This document shows, piece by piece, positions 55,311 to 64,000 of a DNA stretch of 64,000 nt. The stretch is from Linum tenue. Taxonomy: Eukaryota > Streptophyta > Magnoliopsida > Malpighiales > Linaceae. The stretch spans positions 78,734,547-78,798,546 of the forward strand of contig CAMGYJ010000005.1 of assembly GCA_946122785.1 (NCBI GenBank), written 5' to 3'. Under the pieces are notes generated by a model. It was not told where the DNA came from, searched no databases, and saw only the letters and a list, made by a program, of their open reading frames with translations. The translations under genes were made by a program, and so were the position numbers. Position 1 is the stretch's first letter. Each line of letters opens with the position of its first letter.

Positions 55311-56040
55311 GCACTCGAGCAAAAGCCTCCCCACCCCCACCAGCCGGATATAACGAAACAATGGGGGAACTGATGATGCCGAAAGAGATTGGTGTGGTTA
55401 CTGTGGAGGGGGCTCGCCCAGCAAAGAAGACAAAAAGGCAAAGAGCGGTAGATCTCGTTACGATGGACACAAATCATATTGCGCTCATCACCTCAGCCTC
55501 GACGAATTCTCGGATGGAGTTCCGTAGGAAGAACCCCTACTCATCACCGCTCTCGTAGCGGCGTGCAAAGTCCACTGCCTACTCATAGACGGAGGAAGCG
55601 CAGCAGACATACTTTTCAAAAGTACCCTCGACCAAATGGAGATTGATCCACGAATGATCCGCCGTATAGAGGGAAGCCTTGTAGGGTTCTCAGGGTCGGG
55701 CGTCCCGGTCATTGGATCCATCATTCTGCCAATGGTCGTGGGGGACCAATCTCCGCGAGCCACGGAGAATGTGGAATTCACCATTGTTGACTGCCCATCC
55801 CCCACAACGCCATACTGGGGCACCCCTTTCTAGCCAAATTCTCCGCTCTCCCATCGACGTGTCACCAGCTCGTGAAATTCCCGACCCCCAAAGGAATCGG
55901 CTACTCTAGAGGGGAATATCGAGAAAAGGAAACATCTAAAGAGGATATGCAGAGAGGTGAGGTGCCAAAAAGGACAACATCGTCGACGCTCAAGCGGCGG
56001 AAGAACCGCGCCCCGCCCCTGCTGACTCTGACTTCGAAGT
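55311..56040 (+). pseudogene. Protease region of the Tat-like element
   Basis: 55440-55840 encodes DLVTMDTNHIALIT, then an aspartic-protease-like CLLIDGGSAADILF with D-G-G in the active-site position, and GFSGSGVPVIGSIILP. Stops and frame changes at 55558 and 55834. Confidence 0.72.
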
Positions 56041-57280
56041 CCCCTTGGACCCGAGCAAACCAGACCAACAAGTGCGCATATCAACGAACGTTCCGGAGGA
56101 CATGATGGAACCGCTCCTCAAACTATTGAGGCAATACAAAGAGCTTTTCGCTTGGAGCACGCAAGATATGTCCGGCGTAAAGAGGGAGATCGCGCAACAC
56201 CACCTCGTGGTACCCAAAAAATCGAAACCAGTGCAGCAAGGCAGGAGAACTTTCACTAGGGAGAAACTAAAAATGATCAAAGAAGAGGTAATGCGCTTAC
56301 TGGAGGCGGGGCTGATCAGGGAAATCCAGTATCCCAAGTGTCTGTCTAACGTTGTGCTCGTGAAGAAGGCCTCGGGAGCGTGGCGTATGTGTGTAGATTA
56401 CACGACTATCATCAACAAGGTGTGCTGTGCCCTAGTGATCCTTATCCTCTTCCTCGGATCGATTTGCTGGTGGATGCGACATCCAACCATGACATGTTGT
56501 CCTTCCTAGACATGTTTTCGGGATACCACCAGATCCCAATGAGCCGTGACGACGAAGAGAAGACCGATTTCATGATGCCCTTCGGAAATTTTTGCTTCAT
56601 TGGGATGCTGTTTGGTTTGAAGAACGCTTGATCAACATGGTATTTAACAAGCAGATAGGGCATAATATTGAGGCATATGTGGATGACCTCATTGTCAATT
56701 CAAAGTGAGACAATACTCACCTGGACGACTTGCGCGAGACCTTAGAAAAGCTTCGACTGCACGATCTTCGCCTCATTCCGCTCAAATGTGTCTTCGGCGC
56801 AGAAGCGGGAAAATTCCTTGGTTTCATCACTACCCGAAGGGGAATCAAGGCAGACCCTAAGCAGATGGCCGCGATTCGTCAGCTGAAATCACCCGCAATA
56901 CAGCTGAAGTTCAATCACTTGCAGGGAAGTTAGCTGCTCTTACACGGTTCATCCCAAGATCCGCGGATAGGTGTGCTCCGTTCTTTCAAACCCTCAAGGC
57001 CGACGCCAAATTTGAGTGGAACTCTACATGCGAGGCTGCTTTCGAACAGCTGAAAATGTACCTTGTATCCCCCTTTGTTTTGATTGCGCCGCAACAGAAT
57101 GAGATGTTGTTCCTCTACCTCGCTGTTTCAATACGCGCTGTCAGCGGGGTCCTGGTATCTAAGAGGAACAAGGAAGAAAGAGTTGTGTACACCTCACACA
57201 CACTCACGAACCCCGAAATGAAATACTCCCCAGTCGAGAAAGCTGCGCTTGCGCTAGTCTTAGCTTCACAAAAGTTGTGA
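56041..57280 (+). pseudogene. Reverse transcriptase region of the Tat-like element
   Basis: NVPEDMMEPLLKLLRQYKEL, FAWSTQDMSGVKREIAQHHL, MRLLEAGLIREIQYPKCLSN, GAWRMCVDYT; a frameshift near 56410; MLSFLDMFSGYHQIPMSRDD, TDFMMPFGNFCFIGMLFGLK; a stop; then YVDDLIV at 56676-56696. Thumb and RNase H linker pieces continue (GKFLGFITTRRGIKADPKQM). Multiple lesions. Confidence 0.82.
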
Positions 57281-57714
57281 CCTTACTTCCAATCCCATCC
57301 AATCACCGTTCTCACCAACTTGCCCCTCCGCAAGATACTGAGTTCCATGGAAGTATCGGGGCGGCTCACCAAATGGGCGGTAGAACTCTCATAGTATGAT
57401 ATCCAATACGCGCCAAGGCCAGCCATAAAGGGATAGATACTGGAGAACTTCATTGCAGAAGGCATCGTCCTCGAACCATCACCGCCAGGAAGCTGGGAGA
57501 TACATGTGGATGGAGCGGCCAGCAAGCACGGCGCCGGAGCGGGAGTTGTCATGTGATCCCCATTGGGGGTTGTATATGAGACAGCGATACGCTTCCGCGA
57601 ACTGAAGACGAACAATGCGGCAGAATACGAAGCCGTGTTAGCAGGATTGAACGAGGCAAGCGAGCTCGATGCACACGCGCTGAGAGTCCTCTCCGACTCC
57701 GCTCTGGTGGTGAA
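57281..57714 (+). pseudogene. RNase H region of the Tat-like element, truncated
   Basis: IHVDGAASKHGAGAGVV, a stop, then RELKTNNAAEYEAVLAGLNEA and RVLSDSALVVNE. The frame is cut at the inserted LTR copy. Confidence 0.78.
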
Positions 57715-58344
57715 TGAAAAGCCACGACTCTTTTTGAAAACCAAACCATAACTCAAACCGAAAACTAGTTACTCCAGAGCAACCCAAAACCACATTAAAA
57801 AAAACAAACTAGCATTATTTGAGAATTTTAAACAAAAAGCCCCAACACTTGGGCAAATTCTCAATCTAAAACACTTAAAACAACTTAACACAAAATCTTG
57901 AACCTTGAATCTCCAGTACATAAACTCATTATCATGAAGAAAATAATTAAACTAATTCTAGCTCTAACTCCTTGCTGATTCCCTAAGGTCTCTTCCATGC
58001 TGGTGTGACAGCTTGTCTAGTCTTACTTCTTCTCGGAATCCACCTTTGCTAACCCTTCCTCAACCTGGTGAGTGAGAATGAGTCAGTCTCGTCGTTACTT
58101 CCTAAGGTCTTGCCTTAAGCAAACCCTTACTAAACACATTATTAGCGGGTTTCCCTTTTTAGACGAAAGTCGTTCTCGCTTTCATCCTCAATAACTTATT
58201 TCAACATTAACTCAACAGCTTGTGGAATATCTTTACTCCTAACATTATCTTATAGAAGTTATTTAATTCTATCCTTAACACTTTATTCTGACATAACTTA
58301 TAGAAGTTCTCGACTTCTACCCTTAACTCAAACACAAGACATAA

Positions 58345-58510
58345 GGACCACCGCGTTACGTCTCGCCGTCCGGTGTCCTACCCTAGTATGCCAACCGCGT
58401 TGCGTCTCGCCGTCCGGTTGCATACCCAAACTCGCAATGGCACTGCATTACGTCTCGCCGTCCAGTCCATGCCCAGTCAACTACTGCGTTACGTCTCGCC
58501 GTCCAGCAGT
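58345..58510 (-). repeat. Hairpin array in the second LTR copy (same four units, same order)
   Basis: Plus-strand loops CGTTACGTCTCGCCGTC and close variants at 58354-58370, 58398-58414, 58446-58462 and 58487-58503, each exactly 17 nt. Stems: GGA+CACCG with CGGTG+TCC; TATG+CAACCG (58387-58397) with CGGTTG+CATA (58415-58424); GGCA+CTG with CAG+TGCC (4-nt bulge); ACTACTG with CAGCAGT (one mismatch). These are units D, C, B, A of copy 1 read in reverse. A degenerate fifth piece (ACTACCGCGTCCAGCAGTGG) follows at about 58520. Confidence 0.8.
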
Positions 58511-58694
58511 GATCCGACCAACTACCGCGTCCAGCAGTGGCCCAACCGCCCGGGGGTTCATCTTACATACAAACATACATAGCACAACGTGTGCCTCCAC
58601 CTTAAGTTGGCGGTGAGATGCCTCACACAATAACCACGCAAACTCATAAATTAACTAGCATTACTTAAAATAAAAGCATAAACTAAAAGACCTA

Positions 58695-58872
58695 TGTCAA
58701 ACATCGGGCCGCTCCATTAGTACGTTATTGTCCGCTATGGGCCAAGCCTGCACGGTTTTACTCTTGGGTGTCCTCCCCAAAAGGCCTCGTACTAATTGGG
58801 TTAGGTGGACACTAATATACAAGGGTTCCTTCCCTTGTATCTCCGATGTGGTACTTGGATTGTCCCATAACA
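58695..58872 (-). repeat. TRIM LTR 1 (3' LTR on the minus strand)
   Basis: 178 bp, TGTCAAACATCGG to CCCATAACA. Confidence 0.9.
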
Positions 58873-59169
58873 ATCCTCCCCTCAAGATAAGGACCACGAA
58901 CTCTGTGTCCTCACCTCAGCGATTATCTTGATCCGCCAGGCACCTTGTATCGATGGGCTTCTCGTTACAAGGATTTTTCCATACGCGGAACTCTCTTTGA
59001 TCCGCCAAACAGATGTGAATCTCTCCTGGATCCACCAAACAGCCCAGACACAGAACTCTCTTTGATCTACCAAACAGACGCGGATCTCAAATCCCGAGGT
59101 TACCGAATGAGGGTCCATCAAACTGACGTCCACCACCACGGATCCTCTGAACCAGGCTCTGATATCACT

Positions 59170-59346
59170 TGTTAAATCGGGCCGCTCAATTAGTATGATA
59201 TTGTACGCTTTGGGCCAAGTCCGCACAATTTTACACTTGGGTTTCCTTCCCCAAAAGGCCTCCTACTGATTGGGCAAGGTGGACACTAATATACAAGAGT
59301 TCCTTCCCTTGTATTTCCGATGTGGTACTTGGATTGTCTCATAACA
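59170..59346 (-). repeat. TRIM LTR 2 (shared middle LTR)
   Basis: 177 bp, TGTTAAATCGGG to CTCATAACA. Confidence 0.9.
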
Positions 59347-59672
59347 ATCCTCTCCTCAAGGTCAAGCCAAGGTCCACGAACTTCGTGTCCTCACATCAGC
59401 GATTATCTTGATCCGCCAAACGCCTTGTATCGATGGCCTTCTCGGTACAAGGACTTTACCAGACGCAGAACTCTTTTTTGATCTGCTTCCAAACGCATAA
59501 CTCTCTTTGATCTGCCAAATCAAACGCGAATCTCTCTTGATCCGCTAAACCAAAATGTGGATCTCTCCTGGATCCATCAAACAGACGCGAATCGGAAATC
59601 CCGAGGCCACCGAATGAGGGTCCACCAAACTGCTGTCCACCGCCCCGAACCAAACCAGGCTCTGATACCACT

Positions 59673-59848
59673 TGTCAAATAGGGGCCGCTCAATTAGTAC
59701 GATATTGTCCGCTTTGGGCCAAGCCCACATGGTTTCACTCTTTGGTGTCCTCCCCAAAAAGTCTCGTACTAATTGGGTAGGTGGACTCTAATATACAAGA
59801 GTTCTTCTCTTATATTACCAATGTGGTACTTGAATTTGTCTCATAACA
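59673..59848 (-). repeat. TRIM LTR 3 (5' LTR on the minus strand)
   Basis: 176 bp, TGTCAAATAGGGG to CTCATAACA. Confidence 0.9.
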
Positions 59849-59890
59849 ACCTAGATATTACCCATTTACACTCAACTCATTTTATTGTTT

Positions 59891-61249
59891 AATCGGATCG
59901 GCTTGCTCATCCTCATCGTCGAAGGCCATTACCTTGGCCTCATCGTGCCGAGTCACCCAGAACACGTCCCTAGTTAGAAAATGAAATAAAGGCACTTAAT
60001 TGCAACATGAATCCCCATCCCACGTTACTAATTACCAGTTATATATCCATGCCCATGAAGTCCTTCCCACCACAACTAACTTGAGAATTCCATCACGGGT
60101 TCCTGGGGTAATTTTCATATCAGGATTTTATTTCTTCCCCAACACATCCCCAACATAATGATGACGATTATAAAGAGAGCAAAACTCCTTACCTTAGTTC
60201 CACTATGAATCAGTCGTGTACATCACCTCATCGCCTATCGTCATCGACCTTCAATTGGCAGGTCACCTACGATCCCCCGCCGCCATCGATTGGCTTGAAG
60301 CCATGCTTGAACCAGCCCGCCGAAGATTCAGTCACCACCTCTATATACGTACGACAACATCTCGCTATGGATCCGTCCCCAACTCTGGTCGCCATCTCTC
60401 TCGTTCTCACCGTCGCTTCCATTCATGTGATCAATTGTTGTTTTGGGATCGAGGAGACAAAAATGTCCCTTAGCTGCTGCCTTGCCACAAACCGCTTGAT
60501 CTATTCTCTAAAATGGGTCCTTCTCTTCGATAACAATTCTGCGTCTTGGAAGGAATTCACGAGGAACTCTTGTTGCTTAGTGTATGTGTAGAGTTATTAG
60601 GTTTTAATATTAGGAGGTGAAGGGGGAAAGATGTTGGGGCCGAGAGGGAGAAAGGGTAACGGGTGAGCTTTTGGATTTCCCTTTTATTTATTTTAAATTA
60701 GAGTAAATTTAACATAATTAGGGCGACGAATAGCAATCCCCAATTAAAATACGTTAATCCTTAATTAATATCCATCAATTAATTTAAAAAATAAAAATTC
60801 CCAATTCGTAATGAGTACTAGTCAGGGGCCCGGCCAGTTGGCCGAGTTCATTTGCCAATCACGTAAACAACAATAGCTATTGTATGCGAGATATGCGTTT
60901 CTTTGGTAGTATGAGAAATTTTGATTTGTTCAAATACTTAAAACATTCAAATTAATTGGTAGTATAAGACAATCAAAATTATTTTAGTAATTCAACCATT
61001 TAAAAGGATCAACATCATAATGTTTTCTGACACTCTAACTGACTCATCGACTAAAATGTCTTTATGAAAAATGAAAGAAAAACATCATGAAAGGGATTCG
61101 GCTCTTAATTCAAATCACCCTTTTGTCTACGCATCATCGTCAGAGATTACTACAACTTTTCTTTTCGTATATCATCAATAATAATATCTTCGTTTGAAAT
61201 ATGTTCCTTCACTGTAATTGAAATAGAGATCACCATAAACATGATTCAC
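59891..61249. other. Intergenic, no supported gene
   Basis: A 128-codon frame at 60205-60591 has no recognised domain. Its middle hydrophobic stretch (LVAISLVLTVASIHVI) is not enough to call a gene. The rest is AT-rich. Confidence 0.4.
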
Positions 61250-62340
61250 AATATCAACAATGTCATCTCCTTCAAGCAGAATGCTCAAAGAAGTTGGAGT
61301 TGAGATAATTGACTCCCCACAAACACTGGATCCCACTCCATCACCTATATGCAAAATCCATTTGTTGAATTCTTCAATCTAAATAACTTCTTCAAACCCA
61401 CAAATTTTTAGCCAGAATCGCATGTTTTGAGAGTGATAAATACAACCTTTTGATAAAAGAATTTACAATATCTGCTCGGGGTTCCTTAGTAATTATTGGT
61501 AAAGTTTGTCGAAAATCTCCACCGACCACAACATAAATTCCCCCAATGATCATGTCTTGTCTATTTGGTTGTTTCACTTGCAAAAAATCTTGAGAATTCT
61601 ATCTGGTGCTTCAATATTATACTTATGAGCCATAGGAGCTTCATCCCAAATAATAAGGAGAACTTTTTGAATCAATTATGCTAACTTGCTTTCATGTTCA
61701 ATATGTCATGTTAATTTTGAGTCACAGTTAATTAGAATACGGAATCGAGAATTAACAGTTCTACCTCCAACCATTAGCAAAGCTACAATGCCATGCGAAG
61801 CAATCCACGACACTACTTTCTTTTTCTGGTCTTAGCTTCAAACAAATAAACTTCCAAATAAATGTTTTCCGCGTACCTCAAATCAACAAAAAAAGCGGTT
61901 TCAATTTTCTTCCTCCACATCCCGAATAATTTCAACGAATGCCTTCATTTTCTCTGAATCAATTTTGGTTACAACGTATTTACTTCTTCAGTAAATCTTA
62001 TGGATTGTAATTTAAGTATTTAACTCCTCAACGATCATTCAATTTTGAGAATTTAATCTCATAGCTCCATATGGAATAGGCGTAGAGGTTTCCAAACTTT
62101 ATGCAATAGTTTATCTATATCCATCGAGTATATATGTTTGATCACATCAGTAAAAAGTTACAAATTGGATAAATTTAACTATCTCCTTCAATTGAACGTG
62201 ATATCATCACTTAATAATTCCCAATTTCTCATTTAAAAGATTGCACATCAGACATTTGATAGTGAATAAGAATTGTGACAAATAGATTCCTTACTTTATA
62301 TCTAGAACCACAAAAGGCAATTTCCTTCAAGAAGTCACTT
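61250..62340 (-). pseudogene. PIF1/Helitron-type helicase remnant
   Basis: The minus strand shows PIF1-like helicase motifs in order. First IVALLMVGGRTVNSRFRI (about 61790-61735) and VLLIIWDEAPMAHKYNIEAPDR (about 61665-61600; DEAP is the Walker B/DExx-like motif). Then VVVGGDFRQTLPII and RADIVNSFIKRLYLSLSKHAI..AKNLW (61583-61392). It is broken by frameshifts and stops. Such helicases in plant repeats usually come from Helitron RepHel proteins. I could not find Helitron ends (5'-TC, 3' hairpin-CTRR). Confidence 0.72.
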
Positions 62341-62463
62341 CACTCATCATCTGCCAATAACCTAAGAGCAAAAGACATTTTTCGAAAGGAATCATGTACT
62401 CCACCATTAACTGTTCTAATTTCTCCATAAGATGACAACCTCTGACTAAATGCAGCGACTTGC

Positions 62464-64000
62464 GAGTGTGTAGATTTTAGATAAGTGAATAACTACATGA
62501 ATTTCATAATTAAAATGTGATATCTAACACATAAACTAATTTGTGTTGACTCAAAAGTAGAGAAAACTCATCACATCTTAATAATAAGCTCATAAATGTA
62601 GATCGTAACCAATAAACGAGCTTGAGACTCCAAATTCTCATAAGTTGGTTTGAGTTTACATAATTACATAAGATCAATTACCAATAAACTTTTATCGTAA
62701 CCCAGGTAAGATCCACAGGTGAAGATTAAGGGAGAAGACTGATAGAAGGTCAACGGCTGTTGAGAATACCATTAGGTGTCTTTTCAACCTAATGTGAAGC
62801 CCCTATCTCGACACTAGTTGTAGAATGAGATATGAATCATGTTTTTATTTTTTTTATTTTTTGCTTATATGTTTCCAAAATTACATCATTTTTGGCCAAT
62901 TAGCAAATTTGTATGAGATGATCAAAATCGTATAAAAACGCTTCAGAATCGCGATTTTACCGATTTTACCCACGTTTTTACCAGTTTTTGTGACTAAGCG
63001 ACTTTAGGTAAAAACTGAAACGTTTTGGTGATCTGGATACGTAAAAACGTAGTTTTTTACGTTTTAATGCGCGATTTTGACTGCACTGGCGGGTACAACA
63101 GATCCCATCAGCCGCCCGCGGAACAGTTCAGAAGGAGATCACCAGATAGAAACAGGAATGACCGCAACTACACCCACCTTAAAGACACAGTGCGAAACAT
63201 ATTCCACGTGATTCGGGAGAGGGGATATCGCATTAACTGGCCAACACCCCAGTGGCAGCTAGGGATGTCAATGGGTCGGGTTGGGTCGGGTTTTGCCAAA
63301 CCCAAACCCATGGGTTTATCCTGAAAAAACCCTGGGTATCCGCGGGAGTACCCACGAGGTTTTGTCGTAAAAAATGTACAATAACAAGTTCCTATCAAAA
63401 TTAAAGTCAAATATCAATCTCTCAATACAAATTATCCATATATAAAACATCATTCTAGAAAATTCAAGCAAACCACAAATTAACTATACAAATTGTTCAA
63501 CACCAATCTAAAAAACTCAAGAAAATTGAAGCAAATAACAAATTATCCATAAATAACATGATAAATTATCCATATTTAAGCTTCTTCCTTTCAATTAAGT
63601 TTCTTCACTCTCCACTCCATAACATCAACTTCATTCTACACAATTAGAAAGAAAATTAGACATGTCTCCACAACATAAATAAGATTAGTTATTTAGAATA
63701 TTAAATATACCGAGAAAATTAATTATATGGGTGTGGGCGGGTACCCACGGGCCGGGTTTATCTAAACCTAAACCCAAACCCAACCCAACCTGGTGAATAG
63801 TGAACGGGTTTAAACCCAAACCCGGTCCAAAACCAGTCAACACGGATTTTACCCGCGTTGACCTGGTTGGGTCGGGTGGGTACCCGTGGGTTCGGATTCT
63901 GTTGCCATCCCTAGTGGCAGCCAGAGAATAGGCGCGATCACAAAAATATTTGTGAGTTTCACCGCAAAACGGGACACCTAACAGAGCATTGTTACGTGCT
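62464..64000 (+). repeat. Near-identical copy of 53707-55243 (Tat-like gag with both MITEs)
   Basis: Starts inside the Mutator-like MITE and runs off the window end. The offset is exactly 8757 at both ends, so no net indel over 1537 bp. I found two substitutions by eye (54136/62893 region, gggcc against tggcc; and agcacat against agcaaat). It includes the gag C-terminus and the whole hAT MITE (63260-63913, duplication GTGGCAGC at 63252-63259 and 63914-63921). Confidence 0.95.

Larger units (their letters stand above)
52120..57714 (+). mobile_element. Tat/Ogre-like Ty3/gypsy retrotransposon, decayed and incomplete
   Basis: 5' LTR, gag, protease, RT and RNase H are present in order on the plus strand. 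The element is interrupted by two MITEs (53560-54330 and 54503-55156) and ends inside RNase H, where a copy of the big LTR has inserted (57715). No integrase or 3' LTR follows. The gag style, the CX2HX4HX4C knuckle and the GAGAGVV-type RNase H suggest the Tat lineage (inference). Confidence 0.8.
58695..59848 (-). mobile_element. Tandem TRIM: three LTRs and two internal regions
   Basis: LTRs at 58695-58872, 59170-59346 and 59673-59848 (TGTYAAA to CATAACA). Internal regions 58873-59169 and 59347-59672. The 5-bp duplication ACCTA flanks the whole (58690-58694 and 59849-59853), so it sits at a single insertion site. On the minus strand the PBS AGTGATATCAGAGCC or AGTGGTATCAGAGCC follows LTR 2 and LTR 3, and the polypurine tract GAGGGGAGGA precedes LTR 1. 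No protein is encoded. The internal regions contain several TTTGATCYGCCAAAC-like words. Confidence 0.9.
57715..59890 (-). mobile_element. Second, partial copy of the big gypsy LTR (inverted), split by a TRIM
   Basis: Reverse-complement match to 15174 down to about 12790 of copy 1, without LINE-3: the terminus (TTTTTGAAAACCAAACC), the agagaatg..cagtc stretch, the hairpin array and the TTAACTAG..CTAAAAGACCTA end. After the TRIM (58695-59848) the match resumes briefly at 59854 (GATATTACCCATTTACACTC) and then fades, so the copy is truncated. No target-site duplication found. Confidence 0.8.

Noticed and set aside
60205..60591. 128-codon plus-strand frame with a hydrophobic stretch
   Set aside because: No recognised domain, no supporting neighbours, and frames of this length arise by chance in this composition.
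61392..61583. Host PIF1 helicase gene
   Set aside because: Helicase motifs are spread over broken frames in an AT-rich, repeat-laden region. A Helitron-derived remnant is the simpler reading.

Overview
This is nuclear DNA of a flowering plant, most likely a eudicot. The evidence is introns with plant-style splice sites, a plant Integrator subunit gene, tandem cinnamoyl-CoA-reductase-like genes, a nuclear tRNA-Leu(AAG), and a dense layer of plant LINEs, gypsy and copia LTR elements, a TRIM, hAT-like MITEs and a Helitron remnant. I cannot name the species.

Layout. (1) 1-2451: an intact single-exon Integrator subunit 3-like gene. (2) 2452-17671: nested transposons. LINE-1 (2826-9690) is split by a CRM-like gypsy element (4205-9077). 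LINE-2 (10228-17671) is split by a large solo LTR (11044-15174), which itself holds a 5'-truncated LINE-3 (13422-14871). In both interrupted LINEs, removing the insert and one target-site duplication (TSD) rejoins the reading frame. (3) 17880-19213: a 118-bp tandem repeat and a hAT-like MITE. (4) 19466-36230 and 37656-44900: two diverged copies of one block. Each carries the end of a COP10-like gene followed by two cinnamoyl-CoA-reductase-like genes (A-B, then C-D). In block 1 gene A is broken and B looks intact; in block 2 C looks intact and D is broken. B and D each carry a tRNA-Leu(AAG) gene inside intron 5. Block 1 has gained a copia element, a poly(A)-tailed retrocopy and MITEs. (5) 47128-48432: a secreted leucine-rich-repeat gene on the minus strand. 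(6) 49800-64000: transposon remnants again. These are a LINE RNase H fragment, a decayed TRIM, a Tat-like gypsy element (52120-57714) with two MITEs inside it, a second partial copy of the big LTR (57715 onward), a three-LTR tandem TRIM inside that copy, a PIF1/Helitron helicase remnant, and a near-identical second copy (62464-64000) of part of the Tat-like element.

Host genes that look functional: the INTS3-like gene, reductase genes B and C, two tRNA genes and the LRR gene. The most unusual structure is an array of four hairpins in the big LTR. Each has the same 17-nt loop but a different self-complementary stem, and the array is kept in the same order in the second LTR copy 45 kb away. All comparisons were made by eye; no alignment, folding or database search was run.
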